A stretch of 64,000 bases of DNA from Melastoma dodecandrum (Eukaryota; Streptophyta; Magnoliopsida; Myrtales; Melastomataceae): assembly GCA_029817715.1 (NCBI GenBank), contig JARUPY010000524.1, positions 62,001-126,000 on the forward strand. The letters are read 5' to 3'. This document shows, one piece after another, positions 40,255 through 51,871 of this stretch. The position numbers were made by a program, and so were the translations under genes. Below the pieces are notes generated by a model, which was given only the letters and a program-made list of their open reading frames with translations, had not been told where the DNA came from and did not search any database. How positions within the stretch are numbered: the stretch's first letter is position 1; each line of letters starts with the position of its first letter.

Positions 40255-40503
40255 GCCTTCGCTCTCTGATCCTGCTCTCGAAATGCCCCACGTAGTGCCT
40301 CGCACGATCGGTAGGTTGACCGGGACGCGCCAACGCGAGCCAGGCTGCGAGGGTCGCGAAGCTCGCAGCTTTGGGCACGTGCGTATAGGCGCGACGGCCT
40401 GCCACCGCTCCGCGCAAAGCCTTGCCTCTGCGGCCGGCGGTTGCCAATCGCCGCCGATCGCGAGACGCTAGCCCATCCGAGAAACGTCAGGGAGGGCACC
40501 ACA

Positions 40504-41755
40504 ATGGTATCGCTAGCACGAGCGGCAGCGTCCGCGGGGGGGCTGGTATTTGCTCTGTCGGCCAGTCTCACAGGCCCGGCAGACGCGCAGAGCACAGCGC
40601 CGGCGCCAGCCTCACACTGGGTAGGGAGCTGGGGCGCCGCGCCTGCCCTGCCGAACGGGCCCGAGGTCACCAACCAGACGATCCGACAGGTCGTGCGACT
40701 GTCGATGGGCGGCACGGCGCTGAGGATCCGCATCAGCAATGAGCTCGGCACCGGGCCCCTGGTGATCGGTGCGGCCCAATCTCGCGAAGCCAGGGCCGGA
40801 GGCCGGGAGCATCGATCCCGCGACGGATCGCGTCCTGACCTTCGGAGGACGGCCATCCATCACCGTGCCGCCCGGCGCGCCGGCCGTCAGCGATCCGATC
40901 CAGTTGGACACGAAGGCGCTGGAGAGCGTCGCTGTCAGCCTCTTCGTGCCGCGCGACACCGGCCCGACCGCGACTCACCCGCTCGGGCGCGCGACTGCCT
41001 TCATCGCGGATGGCGGCGACACGACGATGGCGGCGACCCTCTCCAAGCCCACGACCAGCACGGCGCGATTTTTCCTCAGCGGCGTTGAGGTTCAGGCTTC
41101 GAGCGGCGGCACCATCGTGACCTTGGGGGACTCGATTACGGACGGCTATGGCTCGACCTTGGACGCGAATCGCCGGTGGCCGGATGTCCTGGCGGAGCGT
41201 CTGCAGCAGGCCGGATCCGACTTGTCGGTGGTCGACGCCGGCATCAGCGGCAATCGCGTCTTGCACGACATGCCGGAGGCACAGTTCGGCCCGGCGGCGA
41301 TCGCCCGCTTCGACCGCGACGTGCTGGCCGTGCCAGGGGTCCGCACCGTGATCCTGATGGAGTCCATCAACGACATCGGCCATCCCGGGAGCGCCGACCT
41401 GCCGGAACAGAAGGTCAGTTCCGACGACATCATCGCCGGCATGCGGCAGATCATCGACCGCGCGCACGGCCGCGGCCTTCGCATCCTGGGCGCCACGCTC
41501 ACGCCCTACGCCGATACGGTCTTCCCAGGCTATTACACAGCCGAGGGCGAGAGGTCCCGGCAGGCCGTCAACCACTTCATCCGCGAGGGCGGGGCGTTCG
41601 ACGGCGTGATCGATTTCGACGCAGTCGTGCGCGACCCGGCCCGCCCTGACCACATCGCGGCCGAGTACGATTTCGGCGACCACCTCCACCCGAACGATGC
41701 GGGCTATCGCAAGATGGGCGAGGCGGTCGATTTGAAGCTTCTGACCGGACCATAA
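40504..41755 (+). pseudogene. Secreted SGNH/GDSL hydrolase, frameshifted
   Basis: ATG 40504 follows GGGAGGG and starts a signal peptide ending near PADAQS. An N-terminal beta domain (HWVGSWGAAP) precedes the break at about 40770, where one base shifts the frame. The catalytic domain continues: GDSITDG (nucleophile), GISGNRVL, MESINDIG and DHLHPNDAGY (Asp-His pair), the four SGNH blocks in order. About 417 aa if joined. Such enzymes are exported esterases or polysaccharide deacetylases. Confidence 0.85.
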
Positions 41756-41814
41756 CGCCGGATCCACCCCGCGATCGTAGTGAAACCACGGCTTCTGGGG
41801 GCCAGATGCGACAG

Positions 41815-41846
41815 CCCCGGTCAGCGTCTCATGACGCTCACCGGGG
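41815..41846. terminator. GC-rich hairpin between convergent genes
   Basis: Arms 41815-41828 and 41833-41846 pair over 14 positions with a single C-C mismatch around a TCAT loop. It lies between the SGNH hydrolase stop and the repeat-protein stop, which converge. There is no T-run, so it may act by structure or with Rho in either direction. Confidence 0.6.
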
Positions 41847-41957
41847 CCGCTGCGAGCGCCATTGGAGCGCCGCTCGCCCCATGGCTTGGGCAAGACCCGG
41901 GCCAACGCCTCTTGGTTCACTTACGCACGCCCGTCTCGGGCGTGCCAGACCCTCGCC

Positions 41958-44393
41958 TCAAACGAAGTCGTTGCGCGTCAGGCTCGTGGTCTTGCCGATG
42001 TTGATCAGGACGTCGCTGCTGGCATTGAACTGACCATCCGTCCCGGTGTCGGCCACGAGGTAGCTGCTGCCGCCATACTGGAAGGTAGCGGCGCCGCCGG
42101 AACTCGCGCCCATCAGCGTGTCCGCTATGCTGATCGCCGCGCCTGCCGCCGCGCCGAGCGACGTCGCCGTGAGCGAGCCGAGGTTGGCGATCTGCGACGG
42201 ATAGGCGTAGGCGCCACCGTTGATGGACGAGAGCGAGAACTTGTCCGTGCCGCTGACGAAGTCGGTGATGGCGTCGAGGCCCGATCCCGCCCCGAGGGCG
42301 GTCGCCAGCGTGGACGAGGCGTTCGAACCCGAGAAGTAGTAGGTGTCGCTCCCCGCCCCGCCCGTGATCGTCACGGTGTTGGCCGCGCCGCCCACGCTGA
42401 CGAAATCGTTGCCCGAGCCGCCGAACACGAGTTCGCCTCGCGCCGCCGGCCGCCGTGGCCGCCACGCCGCTGAGGTTGATGTAGTTGGTGCCGTCGCCGT
42501 TGCCGACCGCGTCATTGGCCCCGACGCCGCCGTAGATCGTGTTGTTCTGGCTGCCGGTGACGGTGAGGTTGTTGTTGCCCTCCCCGCCGAACACCAGGGC
42601 CGAGGCGCCCGCGACCGTGCTGCCGGCCGTGATCCCGTCGTTGCCCTGGCCGCCGTAGATGGTGTCCGTGCCCTTGCCGAAGCGCTGGTCGACGACGATG
42701 TCGTCGCCCTGGCTGCCGAGGATGAGGTCGTTGACCGAACTGCCGACGCCGATCACGTCGTTGCCCATGCCGCCGACCAGGATGTCGGACCCGGTGCCGG
42801 TCTGGGCCGAGGTGTTGATCGTGTCGTTGCCGTAGTTGCCCAGGATGAAGTCGTTGCCGGCCGTGCCGTTCCCGACGACGATGAGGTCGTTGCCGTCGCC
42901 GAGCGCACCCGCCTGGCTGTCGATGGCGGCGTTGCCGGTCCCGCCCGCGATGGTGTTGTTGCCGCCCGCGACCGTGATGGTGTCGGCCCCCTCGCCGCCG
43001 AAGATCAGGTCGTTGCCGGCCGCGACGGTGCCGATCACGTCGTTGCCGGTGCCGCCGTAGACCGAGGCCGCGCTGCTGCCCGAGGTGATGGAATCATCGC
43101 CCTGGTTGCCGAGCAGGAGCGCCGGCGCCGAGCCGGTCACCGAGATGAGGTCGTTGCCCATGCCGCCGACGTAGGTGCTCCTCGCCGACGAGAACTGACC
43201 GAAGCTCGACGCGCCCGTGCTGGTGCTTCCGAGGATCGTGTCGTTCCCGTAGTTGCCGAGGATGAAGTCGACACCGGTGTCGAGGCGCGCGTCGATGAAG
43301 TCGTTGCCGTCGCCGGCCGACCCGGCCTGCGCGTCGATGGCGGCGTTGCCGGTGCCGCCCACGATGGTGTTGTTGCCCGTGCCGCCGGCCGACACGATCG
43401 TGTCCGCGCCCTCGCCGCCGTAGATCAGCGACGATCCGGAAGAGCCTGCGCCCGAGGCGACCCCATAGGAGAGGGAGTCGTCGCCCATCCCGCCGACGAG
43501 CAGGTCGTTGCCGCCGAGACCTGAGATCGTGTCGTTGCTCTGGAAGCCGAGGATCGTGTTGTCGCCGGAGCCGCCGACGAGGGAGTCGGCGTTCGGGGTG
43601 CCGTAGAGCGGGGCGGGGCCGGCGGAGGCCGCGCCTGCCGCGGCGATCAGCGTCAGCGTCACGAGGCCGTCGCCGACGTGGGCCGCGGCCTGACGCACCA
43701 CGTGGGCCGCCGAGGAAACGATGTAGGAGCCGCCGCCGCCGCCGCCAGCGCCGCTGCTAAAACCGCCACCGCCACCACCGCCATAGCCACCACCCCCGCC
43801 GCCACCGTTGCCTCCGCCACCGCCGCCGCCGCCGAGACCGCCCCGCCCGCCGAGGTAAGCAGCGGCCGCACCACCGGGAGAAACTCGTCCCCGCCGTCGA
43901 CCCGGAGCCCCCCTCGCCCGTCTGAGCTTCCCATGCCACCGGTGCGTCCGCCGCCGCCGCCGCCCAAGGAACCTCCGGCGCCGGCCGCACCAGCCTGCCC
44001 GCCGTTGCCGCCGCCGTTGCCGCCCCCGTTACCGCCGGAGCCCTGCGGGCGTCCGCCGCCGCCCGGACCTCCGTTTTGGAAGCCACCCCCACCGCCGCCG
44101 CCGGCGATGCCCTCGTCGATGTTCACCGCCGCCGTCCCGTCGTACATCTCGGTGACGAAGCTGCCCCCACCCCCGCCCCCGCCGTTGCTGGAGTTGGCCC
44201 CTGTCCCGCCCACGACGATCTGCAGCCGGGCGCCGGCCTGCAGGAAGATGTCGCCGCTGATCACCGCGCCGGCACCGCCGGCGTTGCCATTGGCGCCGCG
44301 GCCGCCGGCCGCCCCATCGGCCTCGACGTGGTAGGTGCCGGAAGTGCGGACCGTGAAGGTATCTATGGCGCCTGTGTACGCGAAGGTGGTCAT
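41958..44393 (-). pseudogene. Glycine-rich protein with RTX-like GGxGND repeats, frameshifted
   Basis: ATG 44393 begins TTFAYTGAIDTFTV, a beta-rich N domain, then a polyglycine region (about residues 45-230), then GGxGND/GGxGxDTI repeats resembling calcium-binding beta-roll repeats, and a C-terminal secretion-like domain (FQYGGSSYLVADTGTDGQFN). Two long repeat blocks are near copies, each with GGTGNAAID and GNYGNDTI. Frame changes occur near 43910, 43885 and 42440. About 810 aa if joined. No toxin or enzyme domain is visible. I infer a surface or secreted structural protein exported by a type I system not in the window. Confidence 0.7.
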
Positions 44394-44449
44394 TATGCTT
44401 TCCGATGGGGCCTGTGCCGGCCAGAGGGCGGCGGGACTGGGTCGGGACG

Positions 44450-46238
44450 TCAGGAGGGCCGCGGGCTCTCGCGCGGCAGCGGGGGGCCGGCGCCGCCATG
44501 CTCGGCTAGGGCATCGATCAGCGGCGCGAGCTCGGCCGCGTAGGCCCGCCAGCGGCCGAGGCCGCGGCCGTTGACCGGCTGGCGCACCTGGGCGCGGCTC
44601 ACCGTCCGCACCCGGCTCTCGGACTCGTGGAAGCGCGCGCAGTTCGGGTCCGGCGGCAGGCCGAGGTGGGCGAGCACGCGCGCCAGCGTGCCGTCGAAGT
44701 CCGCCACCCAGTCGTCGAGCCGCAGCGTCAGCACCGCGTTCGGCAGGACCGCCGTCCAGTGCGCCATCAGCCGCTCCTGCTGGGCGATGGTCCAGCCGAG
44801 GTCCGCCAAGTCGTGCGCGTAGCCGTGCTCGCCGTGGAAGCGGAAGGTGAAGATCGACAGGCCGATGTCGCGCGGGTCGCGCGTGCAGTGGATGATGCGC
44901 GCGCCGGGGAACAGGAGTCCGATCAGCCACGCCAGGCGATAGTTGCCCGGCATCTTGTCGACGACGCGGGCCTTGTCGGGCGCCAGGGCGTGCAGCTCCG
45001 CGAGGTATCCGGTCGCGGCCGCGTCGAGCGTCTCCGGTGGGAGCGCGACCACGCGCGCGACGCCCTCCGCCGTCTCCTCTCCGGCGAGTTGGCGGAAAAG
45101 CTGGCCGAGCGCCAGCCGTTCGCCCGCGCCGTGCACGTCGCGGTGGGCGGCCAGGATCTGCTCGCACAGTGTGGTGCCCGAGCGCGGCATGCCGACGATG
45201 AAGACCGGCGCTGCGTCGGCGTTCGACGCGCGGGGTCCGGCGAGGAACCGCGCGGCCGGGAAGGCCGCGACGGCAGCGTCGTCGAAACTCGCGGCGGCCT
45301 CGCGCGAGAAGGGCTGCACGGTCTTCAGCAGATCGTGCCCCGCCGCCCACTGGGCGAAGGCCTTGGCCGGCGCGCCACGCCCCGACCAGAACTTGGCGAG
45401 GTCGTAATGCGCCATGATGCGGTGTTCGAGCAGGGCGGCCGACCCCGCCTCGGCGAGCAGACCCGCCATGGCCTCGGCTTCGGCTTCGGCTTCCGCGTCG
45501 CGGCCCTCCGCGACCGCGAGCACGGTCCGCCGCCAGCGCCACAGCGGCGCCAGCGCGGGCGGCACGGGGCCGAGAGCCGCGAAGGCCGACAGGGCGTCCC
45601 GCGCTTCCGCCGGCCGCCCGAGGCCGACCAGCGCCATGACGCGCTGGAGGTGCCAGTGCCGCGCCGATCCCGGCTCCTTCGGCGTGTTGCCGTCGTCGAG
45701 CAGCGCCAGGGCATCTCCGGGCTGATCGTCGCTGAGCAGCTCGGCCACGAGGTTCAGCCGCACGCCGATGTTGTCGGGATTGGCGGCCAGCGCCGCGCGC
45801 AGCAGGGTTTCGGACGTCTCGTGGTGGCCCGTGATGCGCAGCAGTGCGCCGAGGTTCGCCGTCGCGGCAGGGTGGCCCGGCTGCGCGTCGAGCGCGCGGC
45901 GCATCGCGGCCTTGGCGGCCTCCATGCCGCCTTGCGCGTAGCAGGCCAGGCCGTAGTTGATCCAGGCGTCGGCCCAGCTCGGTTTCAGTCGAACAGCTCG
46001 AGAGAACGCGCGTTGCGCCTCGGGGTGGTCGTTCAGGGCCGCGCAGGCCTGCCCGCGGGCGTAGTGGGCCTCGGCATAGGCCGGATCGATGGCGAGGGCC
46101 TCGTCCGCCGCGGCGAGGCTCGGACGGAGCGCGCCGGCGTCGAGATGCCTCGATGCTGCGGACCAGCATGCGTTCCGCATCCCGCCGCAGCTCCTCCGCA
46201 CGCGACAGGTTGTCGTCGGCAGCGATACTGTCACTCAT
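44450..46238 (-). pseudogene. TPR-containing sulfotransferase, N-terminal frameshift
   Basis: ATG 46238 begins SDSIAADDNLSRAEELRRDA. A one-base change near 46146 leads into TPR repeats (EALAIDPAYAEAHYARGQAC, AVRLKPSWADAWINYGLACY). The C-terminal sulfotransferase domain has the PAPS 5'-phosphosulfate loop VGMPRSGTTLCEQIL and the 3'-phosphate motif CTRDPRDIGLSIF. About 595 aa. It ends 56 bases before the glycine-rich protein on the same strand, so the pair is probably co-transcribed and the repeat protein or a glycan on it could be the substrate. Confidence 0.85.
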
Positions 46239-46706
46239 CGACTCGACCGATGGGTGGGCGATCGATGACCCCTGGCGGCACAGGGGCGACGCAGATGCGG
46301 AAGGGGCGTGCGCTCGAGCCGGGGTACGGAGGGCTCGCGATGGAGCCGCGTGATCTCATCAGCATGCGTCAGGCCCGAGGCTGTCCGACCCAACCTCGAG
46401 CACGACTGGCGACGTGAGCGATTTGGTCCGATTCCGAACACAACCGAGGGCCTACCTCCGGTCAAGGGGCCGAGATCTGATTGGGACAGAATGGATGTAG
46501 TTTGGGACGGGATGTCGGTTCGACGGTCGAAGCGAGACGGTCGCGGTAGCGGAAAGCCGGAAGGTACACCCTGCAATCATCCGTCGACCTGGGCCTCCGG
46601 CTTCCTCCCTCCCAGGAGTCGATGTCAGATCGGCCGGCCGGAGCGATTGTCCGAATCGGAGTGTGTGGGATCCAGAAACGTGACAAGCGCCCGCCCGTCG
46701 GCGCCG
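46239..46706. other. Intergenic region without recognisable genes
   Basis: 468 bases between the sulfotransferase start and the phage scrap. Frames here are low-complexity with no family resemblance. It should hold the promoter for the sulfotransferase pair. Confidence 0.4.
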
Positions 46707-47403
46707 TCACGCGGCAGCCTCGCCGCTCGGCGGCCGCGCGGCGTCCGTGCCGAACGGCCGGCGGCCCGGGAACAGCTTGCGGGCGACCTCGGCCAAGTCG
46801 CCGGGCTCTGGTGTCAGTGCGGGCCGGGCCGGGCCCGCCATTCCCGGCTCCGGTATGTGGAAGGCACGCCGGGCCGCGGACGCGATCTCGGCCCGGCGTT
46901 CCGGAGCCGACGGCGCCGGCGCGACTTCGGCGTCGAGGACGGCCGCGATGCGGGACCGCTCCACCCGAAACGGATGGGCCAGGGCCACGGCGGCCTCGCG
47001 CAGCTCCGGCGGCGTCGGCGCGAAGCGCTTGTCGCCAACGCCCTTCGTCCGCGCGACCTCACAGGCCTGGAGCAGCGCGAAGCCGGGGAGATCAGCCAGT
47101 GCGGCCAGGTAGGCCCGCCGTTGCGTCGGCCGCGTCCCCCGGGTCAGCGTTGCGGGGCGACAGGGTGCCGAGCAAGCCCGAGATCGCGATCAGTGCCGAG
47201 CGCTCGGACGCCGGCCGGAAGCTGTCGTCCAGCCGTGCAGCGCGCGCCTTCAGCGCCAAGCGCTGGTCCGGCGAGAGCGCCAGGTCGTGCGAGAGCACGC
47301 GGCCGCCCATCAGGCTGTTGTAGCGCCGGCTCAGCACGGTCGCGAGAGCGGGATCGACGGCGCGTGGCGCGGCCCGGTCGGGGGCGATGGTGACCGACGT
47401 CAT
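46707..47403 (-). pseudogene. Phage-associated hypothetical protein, frameshifted
   Basis: ATG 47403 overlaps the stop of the upstream gene (ATGA). The first frame (VDPALATVLSRRYNSLMGGR, LSPDQRLALKARAARLDDSF) breaks at about 47115. The other frame resumes with PGFALLQACEVARTKGVGDK and RFAPTPPELREAA and runs to 46707. About 230 aa. No domain known to me. The phrase on testing or processing every n-th gene product is absent; the position after a DUF1376 gene suggests a replication accessory such as a helicase loader. Confidence 0.5.
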
Positions 47404-48587
47404 GGCTCGTGCTCCAGCAGGGACTCGGCGAATTCGAAGTGGGGGTTCCGGCGTGGCCCGCCCACCAATGGGCTCGCCCTGGCTGTTGAGCCGCCAGCGG
47501 GTCGACCGCTCTCGCCCGGCCACTCGTCGAGCCACCGCTTCTGGTTCAACCACGTCGCAGGGTTGCACCATGGTCGGTCCACGGGCTTGCAGCGCTTGTA
47601 TCGCTCCAACGCGGCCATCAGCGTCCCGAAGCCGACCCGGCCGGATTTCTGGACCTTGCCGAAGGCGCGCTCGGCCGCGCCGATGCCGACCTTGTTCGGC
47701 CAGCCCTCCCGCCATCGGTTGAATGCGCCCAGCGGATAGTTCTCGGTGGCGGTCTCGCCTAAGCCGTCCTCGCTGGAATGCGATGGCCTGTCGCGATTCC
47801 TCTCGATTTCCCGTGCTGAGACTGCGGTGCATTCATCGCGCGCGCCGTTTGGGCTCTGCCCAAACGGAACAGATTCGCTGAGCTTCGCTTCGCTTCGCTT
47901 AAGGGGTGCGTCTATGGGGGTCCATGTCGGGGTCCGTGTCGGGGTCCGACACGGGTCCTCGGCGTCGAAAGGAGCAACATCAGGCACCAACGTCGGCCCG
48001 TTGCGCTTGGCACGTCCCCGAGCAGCGCCCTTCGTCGCCTCGCGCAGCATGCCGTCCTGCGGATCGATCGCGCGGAGCGCCTCGCAGGCTTCGCCGAAGG
48101 CTGCCGTGATCTCGTCGAGACCGAGGTCGAGGTCCCGGCTTCTGGGCCAGGTTGGCGACGGCCGAGGCGCGGCGCTTCTCCAGCCGGCCGATCCAGATGT
48201 GCAGCGCATTGCGGGCGACGTCGGGATGGTACCATCGCCCGTCCGAGCACAGCACCCAGCCCTCCAGCGCCTTGGCCTTCACCTCGCGCCAGCCGTCGAC
48301 GTCGCGGCCGAAGTCGGCGAGGCGCGCCAGTAGCGCGTCAGCGCCCGGCAGCGAGCCCGCCGGTACCTGGTGGATCGCTCGGGCGTGAAGGTTGATGCCC
48401 GCCAGCGCCTCCCGGGTCGAGCAGGAGTGATACCAGTCGGAGTCGAGCATGCGCGCGATGTTGAACCGGAAGTCCGGCGGTCTCGCGCCTCCTCGGCCTC
48501 GTCGGCCGCGACGCACGGCGGGCGAGTCGCGGGGATGGTCGACGGGTCAGAGGTGTGGTCGTCAGGTGCTCGCATCGATTTATACAT
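47400..48587 (-). pseudogene. DUF1376-type phage replication protein, frameshifted
   Basis: From ATG 48587 a leader (YKSMRAPDDHTSD) passes through a one-base break at about 48495 into DFRFNIARMLDSDWYHSCST, then LLARLADFGRDVDGWREV and DGRWYHPDVARNALHIW. This is the DUF1376 (YdaU-like) pattern of phage replisome organisers. A second break at about 48140 leads to the C-terminal half with SEDGLGETATENYPLGAFNR and PWCNPATWLNQKRWLDE. About 390 aa. Part of a small phage scrap beside glyA. Confidence 0.6.
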
Positions 48588-48843
48588 GCTTTCGGGCGTC
48601 ATGGCCGCTTCCGCGGCAGTCGAGGCCGAACTCTCGACCTCGCGGCGGGTGCGCTCTCCGACGGGTCAGCAAGATGGCGCACGCCCCCAAGGGCGAGCCC
48701 GCGAGGAGCTGGCCCTGCCTTCTCGGCACGTGGTGAGGGAGACGCGGCCTCGATTGCCCATCGACCCGACCATAACATTCGGGCGGCAGATCTCCCGCTC
48801 GAGCGCCGCGGCGTCGGGGCGGCGCCCGGACCTCGCCCGAGGA
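48588..48843. other. Gap between the phage scrap and the amino-acid cluster
   Basis: A 256-base stretch with no recognised gene. A 62-codon leftward frame (48854-48666) has no similarity I can name. The scrap's promoter would lie here. Confidence 0.35.
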
Positions 48844-50157
48844 TCAGTGCGCAAGTGGATGTCGGGCGGTGAGGGAGCGAACGCGGGCGCGGAGGTCGGT
48901 CGCGGTCTCCGGAGGCGTCACGCCCTTGTCGAGGTCGAAGGCATGCGCCAAGTCGGCGACGATGCGGGCCAAGGCGATATAGTCCCTCTCCCCGAAGCCC
49001 CGCGTCGTGGTCGCCGGCGTGCCGAACCGGATGCCGGAGGTGATCGTAGCCTTCTGCGTGTCACCCGGGACGCTGTTCTTGTTGCATGTTATGCCGACCT
49101 GCCCGAGGGCGGCCTCGAACGCCGCCCCGGTCAAACCCTTCGATCGCAGGTCGACGAGCACGAGATGATTGTCGGTCCCTCCCGTGACGAGGTCGAAGCC
49201 GTTGTCAGCGAGCGCCTGGGCGAGCACGGCGGCGTTAGACGTGACGGCATGCGCATAGCCTCGGAACTCGGGAGTCGACGCCTCGCCGAACGCGATCGCC
49301 TTCGCGGCCACGACGTGCATCAGCGGCCCCCCTTGCAGTCCGGGGAAGATGGCGGCGTCGAGCTTCTTCGCTATGACCGGGTCATCGCAGAGGAGGAGCC
49401 CACCCCTCGGTCCCCGCAGGGTCTTGTGCGTGGTCGAGGTGACGACGTGCGCGTGCGGGATCGGCGACGGGTGCGCGCCACCCGCGACGAGGCCAGCGAC
49501 GTGGGCCATGTCGACCATCAGATATGCGCCGATCCGGTCGGCGACCTGTCGGAAGCGCGCGAAGTCGATCCATCGGGAATAGGCCGAGCCTCCCGCCACG
49601 ATGAGCTTCGGACGGTGGACCATGGCCAGTCGCTCGACCTGCTCCATATCGATGCGATGCGTGTCTGGATCCACCCCATAGGCGGAAGTCTTGAACCACC
49701 TGCCTGACAGGTTCACGGGAGAGCCGTGCGTGAGGTGGCCACCCGCGCTGAGGTCCATTCCGAGGATCATGTCCCCCGGCTGGAGTAGCGCGAGGAAAAC
49801 GGCCTGGTTGGCTTGCGAGCCGGAATGCGGTTGGACGTTCGCGAAGCGGCAGCCGAACAGGTTCTTCGCCCGATCGATCGCGATGAGTTCGGCTTCGTCG
49901 ACGATGGAGCAGCCGCCGTAATAGCGTCGTCCGGGATATCCCTCCGCATATTTATTCGTCAGGATAGATCCTTGCGCGAGTCGGACCGATGCCGAGACGA
50001 TGTTCTCGGATGCGATCATCTCGATGCACTCGTCCTGTCGCCGCCCCTCTCGATGCAGGGTGTCCATGATGGATGACGCAGCGCCTCTGATTGATCGATC
50101 GGGGGCGATGTCGTCGCCTTGGGGGAGGCGCCCCCCGGTGAGTGTCGCGGTTTCCAT
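48844..50157 (-). CDS. Serine hydroxymethyltransferase family enzyme, probable paralogue
   Basis: 437 aa, intact, fold type I PLP enzyme. The motif [13 protein letters not shown] carries the PLP lysine K245, and the folate/serine site residues ASENIVS and [16 protein letters not shown] are present. SHMT interconverts serine and glycine with tetrahydrofolate. Its place in a cluster with alanine racemase, RidA, an FAD amino-acid oxidase and a MocR regulator is not that of housekeeping glyA. A variant activity such as 2-methylserine hydroxymethyltransferase (releasing D-alanine) is a reasonable inference. It starts 25 bases after the racemase stop. Confidence 0.9.
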   Translation of the reverse strand: METATLTGGRLPQGDDIAPDRSIRGAASSIMDTLHREGRRQDECIEMIASENIVSASVRLAQGSILTNKYAEGYPGRRYYGGCSIVDEAELIAIDRAKNLFGCRFANVQPHSGSQANQAVFLALLQPGDMILGMDLSAGGHLTHGSPVNLSGRWFKTSAYGVDPDTHRIDMEQVERLAMVHRPKLIVAGGSAYSRWIDFARFRQVADRIGAYLMVDMAHVAGLVAGGAHPSPIPHAHVVTSTTHKTLRGPRGGLLLCDDPVIAKKLDAAIFPGLQGGPLMHVVAAKAIAFGEASTPEFRGYAHAVTSNAAVLAQALADNGFDLVTGGTDNHLVLVDLRSKGLTGAAFEAALGQVGITCNKNSVPGDTQKATITSGIRFGTPATTTRGFGERDYIALARIVADLAHAFDLDKGVTPPETATDLRARVRSLTARHPLAH

Positions 50158-50182
50158 GTCGTTTCCGTTCTCGCTGGGGATT

Positions 50183-51367
50183 TCAAGCGACGGCGAGTTT
50201 TTCGGCCGTCATGGCAGTGGGGACAGAGGGGCGGTCGGAGGCCGGGTCCGTCTGCTCGACGAAGTGACGGGCGCTGCGGTGACCGAAGGACGTGAGGACC
50301 TCGTTCGGTATGGTTCCGAGGCGCTCGGCCATCCCGTTCACGTCGCGGCTCGGGCCGAAGACCTCCACCGGGTCGCCGAGCTTCGGCGCGAGCCTCCTGA
50401 CGTCGGTCAGGTCGACCAGGGTCATGTCCATCGATATCCGGCCAATGGTCCTGATCGTCCGCCGCTTGTAGAAAAATTCCATGGGCACGGACGATGCGGA
50501 TCTGGGGAGTCCGTCGGCGTACCCGATCGATATGGTCCCGACGAGCTTGTCTTCCTCCAGGCGGAAGTCGCTGCCATATCCCAAGTATTCGCCCCTGCGA
50601 TGATATTTGATCTGGATCAGCGGCACGGTGGCGGACAAGACCGACTCGAAGGGGGAACTCCGACCCGAGAACGGGTTGCCGCCGAACAGCCCAATCCCCG
50701 GTCTCACGAGGTCGAATGCCGCCGCGGGGCCGAGGAAGCAGCCGGCGGATGACGCCAGCGAGGCCCGTGGGATGGTGCTCAGGACGCGCCTGGCCCACGT
50801 GAAAGCTTTCAACTGCTCGGCGTTCCTGACGGAGTGGAGGTCGTCGGCGCAGGCAAGGTGGCTCAGGATGAGGTCGAAGCAAGCGAGGTCGCCGGTCGGC
50901 AACTCCCGCAAGCCGGTGATTGCGTCGAGGCGGAACCCGAGTCGGTTGATGCCCGTGTCGAGGTGGAGCGCCGCGGCCCCGCTCCATCGTTCCCTCCTGC
51001 GAAAGGCGAGCCATGCGTGCAGTTGATGGGTCGAGGTGATGACCGGCCGCACGTTGTGAGCGCGGTAGGCCTGCTCGCTTCCCGGCAGGAGGCCGTTGAG
51101 GACGTAGATCACCGCCGAGGGGATCGACCGCCTGAGCGATATCGCCTCGGACAGGTGCGCGACGAAGTAGGTCGTGCAACCCGCTCGACTCAATGACGAC
51201 GCCACCGCGGCGAGACCGCAGCCGTAGGCGTTCGCCTTGACGACCGCGGCCACCTCCGCGCCCGGGCACATCGCCCTGAACAGGTCGTAGTTGCTTCGGA
51301 TGGCCCTCAGATCGACCGTGACCGTGAGGGCGTGGCTCCGTTCCGACGCGTCCCGTTGGGTGTGCAC
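50183..51367 (-). CDS. Alanine racemase
   Basis: 394 aa, fold type III PLP enzyme that interconverts L- and D-alanine. PLP lysine is K44 in VVKANAYG, and the second domain has GYADGLPR and the substrate-side [11 protein letters not shown]. The frame is intact. Genomic position between SHMT and RidA suggests a catabolic rather than cell-wall role, linking D-alanine from one enzyme to L-alanine metabolism. Start ATG 51367; an internal start is unlikely because the N-terminal strand [13 protein letters not shown] is conserved. Confidence 0.92.
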   Translation of the reverse strand: MHTQRDASERSHALTVTVDLRAIRSNYDLFRAMCPGAEVAAVVKANAYGCGLAAVASSLSRAGCTTYFVAHLSEAISLRRSIPSAVIYVLNGLLPGSEQAYRAHNVRPVITSTHQLHAWLAFRRRERWSGAAALHLDTGINRLGFRLDAITGLRELPTGDLACFDLILSHLACADDLHSVRNAEQLKAFTWARRVLSTIPRASLASSAGCFLGPAAAFDLVRPGIGLFGGNPFSGRSSPFESVLSATVPLIQIKYHRRGEYLGYGSDFRLEEDKLVGTISIGYADGLPRSASSVPMEFFYKRRTIRTIGRISMDMTLVDLTDVRRLAPKLGDPVEVFGPSRDVNGMAERLGTIPNEVLTSFGHRSARHFVEQTDPASDRPSVPTAMTAEKLAVA

Positions 51368-51407
51368 TGGGCGATGTCCCGTGTCTCGAGGGCTGCGGGC
51401 CGTGCGT

Positions 51408-51827
51408 TCAAGCTGTCATGATGGCGTCGATCGCAACCAGGGTTCCACGCGCGAGTCCGCTCGCACCGGCCGTGGTCCGCGCGGGATAGGGCTGCGAGAA
51501 GTAGTCGGCCATGATCGAGTTCACCCGGGAGAAGTCGCCGATGTCGGCGATGACTACCGTAACCTTGACCACGTCTGCCAGCGACGCTCCGGCCGCGCAG
51601 GCCATCACCTTGAGGTTGTCCATGGTCTGACGCATCTGACCTTCGAAATCCGTGGCCTCCACCAGCCCGGTCAAGGGCGACACGGGCGTCTGTGCCGACA
51701 GGAACACGAAGCCGCCGGCCTTGACGGCTTGCGAGTACGTACCGAGCGGGAAAGGTGCATCTTCGGAGAAGACGATCTCCTTGTCTTTCCGAACATTTGC
51801 ATCGGAGATCGCGACATGCGTGTTCAT
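51408..51827 (-). CDS. RidA family enamine/imine deaminase
   Basis: About 139 aa, trimeric YjgF/YER057c/UK114 family. Typical sequence: PLGTYSQAVKAGGFVFLSAQ, EGQMRQTMDNLKVMACAAG and the C-terminal PARTTAGASGLARGTLVAID with the conserved arginine that binds the substrate carboxylate. It hydrolyses reactive imino acids produced by PLP or flavin enzymes, fitting its neighbours. I chose ATG 51827 because GAGGA lies about eight bases upstream; ATG 51836 overlaps that site. Confidence 0.92.
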   Translation of the reverse strand: MNTHVAISDANVRKDKEIVFSEDAPFPLGTYSQAVKAGGFVFLSAQTPVSPLTGLVEATDFEGQMRQTMDNLKVMACAAGASLADVVKVTVVIADIGDFSRVNSIMADYFSQPYPARTTAGASGLARGTLVAIDAIMTA

Positions 51828-51871
51828 GTGTACCATCCTCAAGGATTGCGTTCTGGACTTCGCTCTGCCTT

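Noticed and set aside
41958..43650. Repeated DNA in the GGxGND region considered as a CRISPR array
   Set aside because: Repeats are in frame, variable in length and encode a protein motif; there are no constant repeat and unique spacer units.
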